From Asparagopsis taxiformis (lineage: Eukaryota > Rhodophyta > Florideophyceae > Bonnemaisoniales > Bonnemaisoniaceae), in contig JALQPE010000237.1 in assembly GCA_030407315.1 (NCBI GenBank), forward strand, positions 1-64,000: a stretch of 64,000 nucleotides of DNA. Direction: 5' to 3'. Both the position numbers and the translations under genes were made by a program. Of this stretch, positions 39,195 through 52,143 are shown piece by piece (positions within the stretch are counted from its first letter, which is position 1; each line of letters opens with the position of its first letter). Under the pieces are notes generated by a model that saw only the letters and a program-made list of their open reading frames with translations, ran no database searches and was not told the origin of the DNA.

Positions 39195-42059
39195 TTATTT
39201 AGAGACGACGAGGTTGACTAGTTTGCCAGGGATATAAATTTCTTTTCGGATCTTCATTCCAACTAGATATTTCTGCAGCTTGTCCACGTCAAGTGCCGTT
39301 GCAATGATGTCCTCCTTGGTGGCCGTGCTGGCGACTTCAATGGTGCTGCGCACCTTTCCGTTGACTTGGATCACTATCTTGGTTTGTTCTTCCTTGTCAA
39401 ACTCGGCGTTGTACACCGGCCACGCGACATGAGCAAGTGCTTCGGTTTCGCCGAGTCGTTCCCAAAGTTCTTCCGCTATGTGTGGAGCATACACGCTCAG
39501 CATGGACAGCAGCGGTAAAAGTACTTCCCGCGGTCTCTTCTGCCATTTGGTGGCCTCGTTCACATACTCCATCATGGCTGCAATTGCCGTGTTGAATCGC
39601 AATCCCTCCGTGCTTTCCGTCACCCGACCAATCATTCCATGCAATGCTTTCCGTTGCTCTGCCGTTGCTTCTTCGTCACACACCGCTTTCGACAATTGGT
39701 CATTGTCCACCACCAATCGCCACACACGAGCCAAGAATCGGCACATGCCCTGCACGCCCTTTGTGCCCCACGGCTTCACCTGCTCCAACGGTCCGAGGAA
39801 CATCAGATAGCATCGCAGAGCATCAGCTCCGTACATATCAATAATCGCGTCAGGATTGACGACATTTCCTCTACTCTTCGACATCTTGTGAGAACGAGCC
39901 ATCACAGCTATGCCCGCATCCTCTTTCAGCACCATAAGCGCACCCTTCTTCACGACATCACTCTCCTCCAGTTTCACGCTCGTCAATGCCTCTCCCGTTT
40001 TCGCATGCACACAGCCGGCCGTATCGACCTCACGCACCGACACCCAATCGCCGTTTGCGGTTTGATACCCCGTAAATTCAACCTCGCCTAGAATCATGCC
40101 CTGGTTCACCAGGCGCTGGAACGGTTCGCGCGTAGATACAACGCCAACATCGTACAAAACTTTATGCCAGAATCGCGCGTAAAGAAGATGTAACACAGCA
40201 TGTTCAACGCCACCGACGTACAAATCCACCGGCATCCAATACTTTTCCAGTTCCGCGTCCACCGGTGCGCCGACATTATGCGGATCGATGAAGCGCAAAT
40301 AATACCAACACGAGCCCGCCCATTGCGGCATAGTATTCGTTTCGCGTACAGCCGCTGCATCAGTCGTCGCATCGGTGGTGTTCACCCAGTCATCCACGAC
40401 AGCCAGCGGCGATTCGCCCGTGCCCGACGGTGCATACGAGTCAACTTCCGGCAGTGTGACCGGCAGCTCTTCTTCCGGTACGCCTTTCGCCTCGCCGTCG
40501 ACAAAGATGATTGGAAACGGCTCACCCCAATATCGCTGTCTGGAAAACAACCAATCTCTAAACTTGTAATTCACCTTTTTCGTTCCGAGTTGCTTCGCTT
40601 CCAGATGGTCCATAAGCGCTTGCTTGGCCTCGGATGCCATCATGCCGTCCAGATCAATGCCGGCGGCTGTGTTCCAATTCACGACTTTGCCATCACCGGT
40701 GAAAGCAGCAGTGGAGATGTCACCCTCAATGACCTGCTTAATCGGCAATGAAAACGCTTTCGCAAATTCGTAATCACGCGCATCATGTGCCGGAACAGCC
40801 ATGACAGCACCAGTTCCATACGATGCCAGCACGTAATCGGCGACCCAGATTTGCACACTCTCTCCGTTGATCGGATTTGTGGCATACGCGCCCGTCCAAA
40901 CGCCTGTTTTATCGCGCGCACCCTCGCCGGTCCTCTCGCGATCATTCTTCTTCTTGGCTGCCTCGACGTATGCCGTCACTTGTTCGCGCTGTTCCGCAGA
41001 CACGATGCTGTCCAGTGCGTCCCATTCCGGCGCTACGACGACGTACGACACGCCGCATACGGTCTCGGGACGCGTCGTGTACACGACGATAGGTATATCT
41101 GGGTGGGTCGGGAGAGAGAAAGTCAATTCCGCTCCTGTACTTTTCCCGATCCAATTTCGCTGCATGTCTTTAATGCTTTCCGGCCAGTCCAGATCGTCGA
41201 GATCTGCAAGTAATCTCTCGGCATATGCAGTGATTTTCAGTACCCATTGCTTCATCGGTCGCTGCTCAACCGGATGCGATCCGCGTTCCGATAGTCCATC
41301 AATAACTTCCTCGTTAGCCAGCACGGTTCCCAATGCCGGACACCAATTCACCGGTTTATTATCCTGATACGCCAGTCCCTTGTTCCACAACTGCAAAAAT
41401 ATCCACTGCGTCCACTTATAATAAGCGGGGTCAGTCGTACGCACCTCTCGATCCCAATCGTACGAAAAGCCCAACGCCTGCAGCTGCTCTCTGAAGCGGT
41501 TAATATTACGCTCGGTCGTGACCGCGGGATGTGTGCCTGTCTGAAGCGCATACTGTTCTGCCGGCAATCCGAAAGCATCCCAGCCCATCGGATGGAGCAC
41601 ATTGAAGCCGAGCTTTCTCTTATACCTCGCCATGATATCCGTCGCGGTATACCCCTCCGGGTGGCCGACGTGCAACCCAGCGCCGGACGGGTACGGGAAC
41701 ATGTCGAGGGCGTAATACTTTGGTCGCGACATGTCCACATCGGTCTCGGTGCGGAAATCGGCGCGCGACGCCCACCTTTGCTGCCATTTCTTCTCGAATT
41801 GGTGAAAGTCGTATCCCACGGACGTCGCGCCGTTGGAGGCGCTTGCGCGCGTCACATGGGCGCGAAATTTGGGCGGGACGTGCGGCGTGCAGAGTGGACG
41901 CGCGCGCAATGGACACGCGGCATGTCGCGTGAGCTGCGATGAGGCGAATGTCGTGCGTAAGGGGATGTGATGGGTGAATGCTAGCGTTGTGCCGATCGGT
42001 TGCGTCATTTTGGTGGCTACGAATGGAAGTGTGCGATTGGAGATGAGTCGGATGGTCAT
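39195..42059 (-). CDS. leucyl-tRNA synthetase, bacterial type, organellar
   Basis: 954 residues from an ATG at 42059. It charges tRNA-Leu with leucine. The HIGH-type site is [19 protein letters not shown] and the KMSKS site is [15 protein letters not shown]. The CP1 editing domain is present ([16 protein letters not shown] and [19 protein letters not shown]), as are the bacterial leucine-specific region and the C-terminal tRNA-binding domain ending in [10 protein letters not shown] and [12 protein letters not shown]. The first 75 residues are Arg/Thr/Ala-rich without acidic residues, a targeting leader. Such enzymes often serve both plastid and mitochondrion, but the destination here is inferred. 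It is intronless over nearly 3 kb. Confidence 0.96.
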   Translation of the reverse strand: MTIRLISNRTLPFVATKMTQPIGTTLAFTHHIPLRTTFASSQLTRHAACPLRARPLCTPHVPPKFRAHVTRASASNGATSVGYDFHQFEKKWQQRWASRADFRTETDVDMSRPKYYALDMFPYPSGAGLHVGHPEGYTATDIMARYKRKLGFNVLHPMGWDAFGLPAEQYALQTGTHPAVTTERNINRFREQLQALGFSYDWDREVRTTDPAYYKWTQWIFLQLWNKGLAYQDNKPVNWCPALGTVLANEEVIDGLSERGSHPVEQRPMKQWVLKITAYAERLLADLDDLDWPESIKDMQRNWIGKSTGAELTFSLPTHPDIPIVVYTTRPETVCGVSYVVVAPEWDALDSIVSAEQREQVTAYVEAAKKKNDRERTGEGARDKTGVWTGAYATNPINGESVQIWVADYVLASYGTGAVMAVPAHDARDYEFAKAFSLPIKQVIEGDISTAAFTGDGKVVNWNTAAGIDLDGMMASEAKQALMDHLEAKQLGTKKVNYKFRDWLFSRQRYWGEPFPIIFVDGEAKGVPEEELPVTLPEVDSYAPSGTGESPLAVVDDWVNTTDATTDAAAVRETNTMPQWAGSCWYYLRFIDPHNVGAPVDAELEKYWMPVDLYVGGVEHAVLHLLYARFWHKVLYDVGVVSTREPFQRLVNQGMILGEVEFTGYQTANGDWVSVREVDTAGCVHAKTGEALTSVKLEESDVVKKGALMVLKEDAGIAVMARSHKMSKSRGNVVNPDAIIDMYGADALRCYLMFLGPLEQVKPWGTKGVQGMCRFLARVWRLVVDNDQLSKAVCDEEATAEQRKALHGMIGRVTESTEGLRFNTAIAAMMEYVNEATKWQKRPREVLLPLLSMLSVYAPHIAEELWERLGETEALAHVAWPVYNAEFDKEEQTKIVIQVNGKVRSTIEVASTATKEDIIATALDVDKLQKYLVGMKIRKEIYIPGKLVNLVVSK

Positions 42060-45000
42060 CGGTGACGGAGGTCGGTGGCGCGGAGCGGAGATTGTCGTGA
42101 TCTGCGATGCGCATCTGATGTTGGATGCACAATATTTTACACCGGTATGATAATAATTTCTGAATAATTGTTTTACACGACGTCGATCTCAGGTCGTTTG
42201 CTGATAGGCAGCAACGGAGTAACCTTCGACTTCCTCTCTTTTCCCCCCGCGTTCTCCGCCGCGTGCCACACATCCGGCTCCTCCCCCTTCCATCGAGTCG
42301 CTTCCAACTTGGGGCCTAGAGCCGTCTATCAAGCTACAACAACCCAGTTCTTGCGTGGGCACGCCTCCTCCCGCTGTGGTTGCGTCATGTTCAAATTTGA
42401 ACAAGCTGTCTTCAAAAGCCAATTCCACTCGCCCATGGAGGCCAACAAAGCGATATCAGCAACCCTCCCGGTCGTAGCATGTTTTCCAACCTTTCAAACA
42501 CGACGACTTATTCTATGAAGCGTGTCAAAGGCAATCGCCATCGCGCCCTGATAATTGACCGGTGGTCCTTGTGTTCCACCATCATCAAGTCGCAATTGCC
42601 TTTATTCCCTTGGGCGAGTACAACGATTAATTGCACATGCCATTTAAATCGCTTAGTCTACACATCGTAATCTCAATTGTAATGGTATGTATGCACATCT
42701 GCGAGCATACAGTCCTCTATTCGTTGCTCAGGGACGCGCGACAACGATCAACTCGCTCCAATTCAAGGGAGCTTGCTGACGCACACGACGACCCATCAAT
42801 GCTGGAGGACCATAATATGTGCACAGCTCGTGTGACCGTCTTGTTCCGTGCTTATTTATTTGTATCGGTTTTCAGCACGTCGCAAGTGCTAAATAATCGT
42901 ACCGTGCCGCATCCACATCCCCTTCAATACATCTCCAATCTATGATGCCTTTCACTTGCAATGCGTTCCATTAGCACAGCGTTGGGCTTGTGGCTGCATC
43001 AATGCAAACTACACTAGCAATAGCCGACTGTCATCTTGACATTGTACACATTTTCTCGCAAGAACTGCAAAGGGTTTTTACGCCTCCAATCGCTGCCCCC
43101 TGCTTGCACATCAAGCGGTACTAATCCCTGCTGCTCTTCCAAAAACCTATTCCAGTGCCATTGCCATTGCGAAAGAAATGCAGCCACCCCTTCCAAACCT
43201 ATCCATCATATCAAACACACTATTCACCGTTGAGGACGGACGCCAAGCTGCGCCACGACGACACCGCCCGATCGTCGCTTCACTTGATATGGCGTTACAG
43301 TAACTTACTGTACCGATCTCATACGCACACTCAATAGTGTTTAGACTCATCGCGGTAAGAGCAAAGCCGCCACTAAATATAGCTCCGATCCTCTTGCCCG
43401 CCTCGTCGAGCACCCCACTGCTGAACACTGTCACAGCTCGAGCAAATATGGAGGGAACGCCATCTATGCAACCGCAAAAGTCTCGCGTCTACACACTCGC
43501 ACCCGCTCAGATGAACCTCCATAACAAGCAATCATGGCCAATGACTTTTTCACCGTGTCGTGCACGTGAACGTTGAAACGGTAGAGGGAGGCGCAACAAT
43601 ATTCGTATTACGCCGCAGCGCAGGATGCGTACGAACGCTCCTCCATATTATACGTATGAACGTTTCAAAACTTATGCCAAGACAAGGGAGCATTGATTCG
43701 ATGCCCCAACTCACATGACCCATTGCGTCATGAGCAGATCTGGCAATCGCCCGCAGGAAACACGTTTCAAACTGCAAAAGCAGCTCAAGTAAGGAATGAT
43801 TTCAACGTTATGTTCACAAACTCCTGAGATAGCCTATAGTAGTATGGCACTTTGCTGACATAGTAAGCCGAGCATCTCTAAGATGAGATGGTCTAAATTT
43901 AGTACCGACGGTCATTATAGTTGATGCGAACTTGTCTCAAGATGATGAGTAATCAACTGCAGTCCATCGATGGACTCGCCCATTTCCCCAGTCACCTCTC
44001 ATATTCACGCGTGCACGCTCAATAATTTCTCCAATCTATCGCCAAGCGTTCGCAATGCCGCCCAATGCGATGGAACAAAACCCGCGGACTAGACCGCAAC
44101 ATAGAGCCCGACTGGACAGCGCGCGCCCGTGTCCCGCCACGGTTGATGGATATTTTGTGGCAGCTTCCTGGGTGTCGCACGGCGGCAGTGCTGGTTATGT
44201 GCTCTTCATAGGCCATCATTTCAGTTGCTTTGCGAGAAAAAGTCGTGCACGTGGGCGTAGAAACGGGCGACCATTTTCATTGCCGTCATAGCCGTTCCCC
44301 GTTTGATACATCTGTAGTCATTGCTGGACATACTGCCCGACATTCCACCTCTTTGTCCAACCTGATTTGCCCTTTATCGGCAATCCACGCTTGCTTGCCG
44401 GAAACATGTCCGGCGAGAAGAAGGACCTATTCGTCCAACGTATGAATGCCGATGCCTCAACAACACCGAGACGGGGGTAGAAATGCTTTGTTGAAAGACA
44501 TCAATCCGAATCCTTCGCCATTGCATTTCATATATTACAACAAAACACCCAAGCGCTGTACGGGATGAAGCAGTTTTCAAAGTGCAAATATCACGATAGA
44601 TGTGTTGTACATTGTGATTGCGTTGTGCTTGGACAAACGCATGTTCTCTTACAGCAATTTTCTCAAAGCAACAAGAGAAGGACAACGCAGATAATTTTTT
44701 CCAAACCTTGCCGGTACACGATCGTGCAGTTGTGGCTGAGATGAGATGCCCACATGGCACGGTGTACTTCAGCTTAAGATATGACATTAACAAGGCGCAT
44801 ATACTGTGAGCGAGGTGGATGATGTCCACTGGTGGCTGCGGCGGAGCAGCTCATACACCGTTTTATGATTCAGGTCGGTCATTTCGGTGCGCGAGGGTTC
44901 CGAGCGAGTGCTTTTTTCCAACGCAGATGCTCATCCACCTCAAAAGATGACCTGTATTGTGCCCATCACCGTGAATACATTGGCGACCATCAAATGAAGA

Positions 45001-45239
45001 GGCATGGGTTTATAAATCGCGTCAAATCTAGCGCTATCAACACTTTTGTGCAGAGCAGTGCCATTGCTGTTCCAATGCCGGTATAGCAGGACTCATGCAA
45101 TGCCCCGTCACACATTGTCAGCGAGTCGTGAGCGGTGTAGGAAGCGAGATGATAGATTACCTCCTTCGCACGGCAGCAAGCACAAATGGATTGATCAGTT
45201 GCAAATGAATGTGTGGAAGCTCGCGAGCGAATTGTCGCG
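42060..45239. other. 3.2-kb gene-poor stretch
   Basis: Only short open frames without motifs on either strand. The first 100 bases should be the LeuRS promoter. No repeat family shared with the left arm was recognised. I see nothing else that I can support. Confidence 0.5.
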
Positions 45240-46004
45240 TCAAGCATCAGCCTCTGAGGGCTTGAACAAGTTATCTGAAACACGAGCTGAACCTACAGTA
45301 ATGCTCAAGAAAAGGCTGTGCAACACGTCAAACAAAACCAGGTGGGTCAGATGGTTGAGAAATGGTAAACGAAGCATGGCAATTGCAACATACGAATTCA
45401 TCATAAACACCGGGAAAGGCTGCATGCAGTGTTTGGAACAGTGTATAAATACGCGACTAATCATGAGAGCGAGCAGAAGAATAGCATAATTCCACGCAAA
45501 CATATCGACCAGGGATATGACATCCCGTTTGGTCAAATATCCGTATAGCAGTATGAACAGACACACAACAGCTGTGATTGAAAACTCGAGCAACATGCTA
45601 CGATCAGGCTGAAAGGCGCATTTTTTGTCGTTTTCAGTCAGGTAAACGGCGATGGCAACAGTCGCAATGTAAGTGTACGACATCCATCGCCAGACGAGGC
45701 TGGTCGTTTCAATTGCGACGAAAACTGCTATACCGAGAATGATTACGATTTCTGTTAAGAGACTGAAATAATGTGTCGAATAGTGCTTACCGAAAACGAT
45801 GACGAAAAAGACATAGGAGAAGAGGATGAGATTGGTGCACAACAGCAAGTAGGATTGGAACAGAAAATTGTGCGAAGTTGGTTCAACCGAGCCATTTGTA
45901 GACGTCGTGTCGGAGTGGGTCAAATCTATCGGCTGTGCAGAACCATAGTTTGTCGGCGCGGGTTGTTCGTCATCGATGATTTCTATAATGGGGTCGCGGG
46001 CCAT
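45240..46004 (-). CDS. multipass membrane protein, unrecognised
   Basis: 254 residues from the ATG at 46004; the frame extends to 46073 only with a TTG. The N-terminal 45 residues are acidic and polar (IIEIIDDEQPAPTN), followed by six or seven hydrophobic segments: LLLCTNLILFSYVFFVIVFG, LLTEIVIILGIAVFVAI, YIATVAIAVYL, LEFSITAVVCLFILLYGYL, FAWNYAILLLALMISRVF, then a weaker pair near MMNSYVAIAML and HLVLFDVLHSLFLSI. No family recognised. The continuous hydrophobic pattern makes a chance frame unlikely. Confidence 0.6.
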   Translation of the reverse strand: MARDPIIEIIDDEQPAPTNYGSAQPIDLTHSDTTSTNGSVEPTSHNFLFQSYLLLCTNLILFSYVFFVIVFGKHYSTHYFSLLTEIVIILGIAVFVAIETTSLVWRWMSYTYIATVAIAVYLTENDKKCAFQPDRSMLLEFSITAVVCLFILLYGYLTKRDVISLVDMFAWNYAILLLALMISRVFIHCSKHCMQPFPVFMMNSYVAIAMLRLPFLNHLTHLVLFDVLHSLFLSITVGSARVSDNLFKPSEADA

Positions 46005-49000
46005 CCGGAAGTGGTTGGGATCGCTTGCTGTTACGGAGGATGGAGGGAAAGAGGCAACGTCATTTTGTACCAATTAATCATCATGTGTTGTGATGAAAGA
46101 GCCTTTTTTTGTTCCCAATAAGTGATGACACCTGAATCATAATTGACCAATCCAACTCCGTTGTATGTTCATCGAGTAACTGCCCGGTCTCACGTTGTCG
46201 ATATGCCATCATTGCTAGTCGCCTTCGTGTCGTGACGAAGGCATAAGTCTCATCTGGCAGGGATCTATCATTGCTATTATGCTGGATATTGTGTCACTAT
46301 GAACAGGTAATGACATAACACATAGGTTGTGTCCAGACCTAGCGACGCGGAACAATCATAATTTCAGAGGTGAATCCCAGTTTCATGTGGTCAAATGACA
46401 CAGACCGTAACAGCATAGTTGGCGGACTTTTCGCTGTCCGGATACATCTTAGTATATACCAATGCTCCAGAATCTGCAAATAGGGTTCTGAACGACGGTA
46501 TATAATCGAGACGCTAACAACAGATTGCTCTCGCGGATGGCTTTTATTTATTTGGCCCGAAGACAACGCAGCTTGTTCTATTTTCGCTCAATAACGATGG
46601 TCTTTCACAAAGGAGACGTTCGCATTTGTGTTCCGACTATATATGAGGTGAAAATGGATAATCAGACGATGATAACATTTTCCCTTCCATACCAAAGCAA
46701 GTATCATCCGAAACCTCGCGACTCCTACTAGCAACCCTATTAACCCAGTAACATGCGGCGGCCATCATCAGAATTGGACGACATCACGTCATCCAACCCT
46801 AAACACGCTCATTATTTTCCATTGCCTGTTGGCACGAATGCTGAAATCTCCGAAATTATCCATGTGCCTCTGCAACTAAATTAGTCAGAAGCAAACGATA
46901 GCTCTTGATGAACCTGCGAAGAACACCCGAAACATCTACGTTTACAACTCATCTGATTCAGATTCAATGACGATATTACTATTCCATTACCCCATGTCTT
47001 ATACGTAACCAGTTGTTCATTTTCAGAGACCTGCCCAGATACAACTAGCCTCCCTACTGCATCCAGATTATTTTCTGCTACAAGAAGACAAACTTCCTTT
47101 TCTGTCGAACTCACCATTCCACAGGTAGCCAGAAATTACGTCATGCCGCGATATATTTGGATTCCTTTACATCCATCCATTGGCTAAACAACTTTATCCG
47201 TTGTACAGAGATAACATTGGCATTGCTACGGAATATAACATGTCATGGAGAACCTGTTCGTGAAAGCGTAGTATGTTCTACCAAGAGACCATAGACAAGG
47301 CACCATTCCCACTTCCCCACTCGAATAACTTTGATCATTACGCGCTATACATGCTTCCGATTGCAGGCACTCTGTAGAGAGTGGAGAGGTGAAGCACCAA
47401 AGATGTGATATTGGCGTGGGAGGAATGTATGCATGAACACTGGCAGACTTATTTTTCTTAAAGTCTCTACGAGAGGTTACAGTCTCTCGTTGCTGTACCA
47501 AGAAGGGAAGCTTTCATGAAAGGGGGCGGATGAAATGGTTTTAAGGTGATGATGCTTTCGAAAACGCAAACAATCTTCCATGAACGGTAACCGCAAAGTT
47601 TGAATAAGTGTTTCAACCTTATGGCGCTACATATAGAGCAGGTCTGATGAGGAGAATTTGAACTTCCAATGTCAAAGATAAACTATCTCTTTTCCCGACA
47701 TGTGATATCGCCTGAGGATCAACACAACGTCCGGAACAAAAGTGTCTTTGAACTACAACATGGGTCTACTGTGCTCGCTGTCGAAGAAAATAGTAGCACG
47801 AATTCTGGCATGGAGATAACGTTCATGATCATGATTTCAGAATCTTAATTTCGAACGGAGCATACTAGAGAGGAATCTCTGAGCATACTATTCTTATACT
47901 ATGAGACATCAAGAGCCAGGAGGTAGAAGGAGGAACGGAATACTTTGGGCCGACAAAACGAAGAGATATTGGCTTCCAGCGGAACTGGAGGAGTTAAATC
48001 ATGTTCACGAGAGAATAGTCAGGATGACTCGAAAACCACCGTGTATTCATTGGGATAGAGAATATGGAACGATCTACGCTTTCACTAGCGGGAGCTTCGC
48101 ATACCACGGTAGATTTTGGACGGGTTGGTAGCTTCGTGGCGAGGAAGCTAGAGTCCATGGGGAAAACTCGTTGCACGGAGCTCGGGGTCTTCAGGATAGT
48201 AAAGGTAGTCCTCCCTCGCACAAACGAACAAAAATGTGGTGCGTAGTGCTGTTATCTCGAAGTCTGCCCATGTGCTTCGAATAGATATGTGTTCGGAAGT
48301 TGGAGCTCAGGCGATCTCGCGCGTACAGTAGGACTCTCACTTCGAAATTCATGATACCGTGATGTCGTGATGCGAGCGGGGCTATACGGTCGACTGTCGG
48401 AAGTGACCGTGTCGAAATTAGTCGCAAGTTGACAAAATGGTATTCTCAGACCCGTGGCTATCCACTGCACAAATTTGTAGACAATTTACCGTCATTAACA
48501 GTTCAATCATTGTGGATGGAGCTACGGTGGAGTTCTGAGGAAAATCACGTGGTTTGATCTCGAGATTGCTGTCCACTTGCCAGTTTTGTCCATTGCAGTT
48601 TTCGATTATGGTTAGGGTCACCGTTGTTTTCAGTGCTGTAGAAGACGTGTTGCCTTTATAAATCACAAAGAGGTCCAGAATGAATTTGATGCTTGGTGAG
48701 GGTTGGCTGGTGATAAAATGATTCTGTAATTCTAACGTTTCGTCTCTAGCTTGCAGAGACATACGTTCTTCTAGCCGTTAATTCTTCCAAAATGTTGCCC
48801 CATGGGATGGTGTGGTATCCACTTGGGCCGTAGACAAAGTATCAGGTCGAAGACAGAGACAACTGTAAGATGGTTCGCTCAAAATTACTGTCGCGAGACA
48901 ATGTAGATGTTTGGTCGAGCGTATTCCTCCTTGACTATGAGCACTATCCCCTCTAATCCATCTCAACTAAAATAGTTGCGCCCTATATCTCGAAGATCGG

Positions 49001-50810
49001 GTGCCTTTGGTGTCTTTTTCGAGATGACAAGATGTCTGCTCGTAGTATGTTCTGACGCTACAGAAACTTTGATAAGCGCTCAAGAGAGCAAGAAATGAAG
49101 ACAGGGCATTTTCGACTGTATCCTAGACATCCTCTGCAGCACGAAAAAAGCAGTTCGAAGAATTTGCGACTCTAACTGCAAGCTAGTTGGATGTCGGCTA
49201 CTTCGCTTTTCTCGCCTGGTACGTTCAAGACATTCACTCCTTGCCAAACTTGATGTAATTGTAAGCGAGAGAGAAACGATTGAGAGACAGAATAAGCTGT
49301 TCTATACACTCTACTCATGCTGTTATTGAACTTGGAGAACAAGTCTATGTCCCTTCTGGTATAAAGGATCTGGTATTTCCTCTATTACTATTGGCTGATA
49401 ACAACTGGCACTATCTATTACATTTTCAATCTCGAGACAGAGATCAGAATGATGTAATCGCTCGAATGTTCCATAGTTTGTCGTGGGAGACTTTTGCAAG
49501 TTGGGGGCGCGTCGGCCGATGGAACTTTTCACCCAGCTGGACAAGTTTCGCCAAAGACCATAGAAGAAACGCTACTGTAATTGAATACCACAGATAATCA
49601 ACCCTACCGGGTACATCGGCCCGTCATATGTGAGCTTATGCTCACCCCGTAGCATACGCCGGTTGGTACCATTCGGGTTCCATGTCTTTGGACGAAAATC
49701 AATAGATCTGACTAGCATTTGCTTTAATAAATACTGCAGACTGTATCTGGGAATCCGTGTCCCCTTCGAGTTATCTGTATCAGCTTTGCAGGAGAGATAA
49801 AATATAGCATAATTCACTCGCGACTGTATCAAGCATGCTGAAGCACCGGAAGAGCCAATGATCATCTCTTGTTTGGATGTCAGAAATACTCGGAGGAGAC
49901 GGCAGTTAGTATAACCGGCACAGCTTTTGGATCTGCGGGTGTAATTCATGACACATGTGTTTGTTAGGTTTTCACACTCTGCAAGTTTTCCATCATGCCT
50001 GCATATCCACACTGGATGCGTCAGCGATACAGTTTTACATCTAAAATCGAACATACCCCTGGATTCAGTCTTCCGAGGCGATACATGTCGCAAAGCCGGG
50101 ATCGCCGAGACCTATGCGCAGAACTCTCTTCGGCAAATCGATAGCTACGGCATCCATTCACCGAATAGTTGGACTCGATTTGAAGGGCACAATTGTCGCT
50201 TCTTCATTCGACGATTGTTCACATATATCGCGAGAAAGTGTGAAACAAATTTGAATCCGATACAGAAACTTGCGTCGCCAATGGCGCGAATTTAGTTGTA
50301 TCGATGCTGTTCGTTGAAGACATATCTATTGATTAATTGGTTTCGTGTCAGCATACGAGCGAAGAATCTCCAACAATGTTGCATGCCACTGGTTCTTCCG
50401 CGTCCGCTGGTGCAGCTGGAAGAAATTTTGATGATCATTGGCGCGTCGGTTGTACATACGTTTACTTGAAAGTGTACCTGTCATCCCGTTAGTTCCCTGG
50501 CAGATGGCATGTGTGTTGAAAACGGGAACGAACGGCGATTCACCTGGAGATACGCTTAGTGTATGAATGCTTTCGGGAGCGGTCGAGACACTACCGATCA
50601 GTCTGGTTTACGAAACGACCAGGTGTTCAAATTTTTGAAAGCCTATACATACCAAATACGGGGGATGTCTAGAATAGCGGCTGATAACGAGAAGGAAGCG
50701 TGAAGACCACGCATGGATCTAATCAGGCAGATGTAATCTACGACTTTGCGGAATGAAATAGCATTTCTGTGTCATGTTTGCTGAGAGTATGTACAAAATG
50801 CGCGATAAAA
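46005..50810. other. 4.8-kb A/T-richer stretch, no intact gene
   Basis: This stretch is visibly richer in A and T than the flanking islands and has no intact gene I can support. A run of minus-strand open fragments from about 50.1 to 46.3 kb is described separately as a possible decayed gene. Confidence 0.5.
48418..50093 (-). pseudogene. possible decayed Cys-rich gene
   Basis: On the minus strand, 50093-49323 is one frame broken by a single in-frame stop at about 49572. 48966-48418 is another frame, also broken by one stop, at about 48778. Such lengths are unusual for A/T-rich sequence. The first part reads like protein: spaced cysteines (WICRHDGKLAEC, TNTCVMNY, KSCAGYTNC), YAIFYLSC and RIPRYSLQYLLKQMLVRSID. 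The second part is Ser/Thr-rich with IKFILDLFVIYKGN. I recognise no family. It may be a relic of one secreted or membrane gene, or chance. Confidence 0.3.
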
Positions 50811-51898
50811 CTATCCATCGATGAACGAGAAGATGTTCAGCAGATAGAGGAAGATGGATGTCACGTCAACATACAACGATACAACAGCCGTTAACCATTG
50901 GTCGGGGCCAAATTTGTTCACGATGACCGAGGTGTCGTAGAGCAGATAACCAGTCATTATGAGAGCTGCGCACATGGTCGAATACGAACCAGTCAGTAAA
51001 CTTGAGTCAACAATGAACCTTTCACTGTGGAACAATTGCATGCAACTTACCCTATAATAATAGTCATCATCAAACAATCAATCGCAGCGCATACACACAA
51101 CGAGACACCGACAAAACACACTGTTAGTTCTTGTCGAACATGGACCTTTCCGCAACTGAAAAAGCGGACTACCAACGTACTCTACAAACGCAAACACACG
51201 AGCGAGCACGCAGACGCCGAACAAACACGAGGACAAAAAAGGCGGTCAGCAAACGCGTTCAAGCGCTCTAAAGCGGGGAAATAAACGCAAGCGACAACGT
51301 ACCCCGCCACGGAGATGCCAAACGAGAACGCTCTAGACCTCCCGCCGGTCGTGGCATTGAAAGCGAAATTAACAATACTAAGCACAATAAGCACGAAGAG
51401 CGCGGCGCCCAAAAAGCCGTACAAAAAGCTGAAATCCTTCTTGGTGACCAAAATGTACGCGGTGATCGCAAAGAAGACTGCGGCGGTGGCGGCAAATGCC
51501 TGGATGACGATGGGGCCGTAGCCGTTGTCGTAATACGAGGCCACGATGACGCCAATGGTGACGGAAAAGGCGAGGACGAAGACGTACATCATGATCAGAT
51601 TGGTCGGGAAGGCCAGTTTGACGCACGAGAGCGCGATGAGCGCGACGACGGCCACGATGAGCGCGACGGCGATGAGCCATCGGCGCTCGACGATGAATTC
51701 GCGCACGGGGATGATGAAGGCAAACGCGCAGGATATGGCGATGGTGATGAGGAAGTTTATGGTGAGCAGTGTGTACACTTTGCGCAGAAAGTTGACGCGG
51801 ACACTGGTGTTGGCGGTGGCGACATTTACGGGGGCGGAAAAGTTTGCCTCGGGGTCGGTCTGCGCCGGCGCGGGCGAGGAAGTCTTGAAAAAGTTCAT
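50811..51898 (-). CDS. Bax inhibitor-1/TMBIM (Lifeguard) family protein, two exons
   Basis: Exons on the minus strand are 51898-51303 and 51000-50811, giving 261 residues; the 302-nt intron begins GTACGT and ends CTCAAG. Spliced, the protein has seven hydrophobic segments with the family landmarks: VRVNFLRKVYTLLTINFLIT at the start, GVIVASYYDNG, FLGAALFVLIVLSIVNF, then, across the junction, SFGISVAG followed by MTGYLLYDTSVIV, and VSLYVDVTSIFLYLLNIF at the end. TMBIM proteins sit in ER or Golgi membranes, leak calcium and restrain cell death. Exon 2 also reads open upstream of the splice site, but only the chosen acceptor keeps the frame. Confidence 0.82.
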
Positions 51899-52143
51899 TG
51901 TAGCGAGGACGATGGACGCGAACTACCGGTGGGAACGACAGAGAGAGTGGTACTGGCGTGCTCGCGGGATTAATTATAAGTGCACGAGAGAATCATTGCT
52001 GTTGAACGGGTACACCTGCACATGATGTAGCGACAGTCCAGCAATGAAATTTCTTTTCAAATCTTTTACAAGTGAGAGATACGTCACGTAGACATCTTCT
52101 TCCGAATTCTATACACACATTGTACAAACCCCAAACACGTCCA
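51899..52143. other. promoter-terminator spacer
   Basis: The 245 bases between the TMBIM start and the end of the upstream kinase gene on the same strand. No gene seen. Confidence 0.35.
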
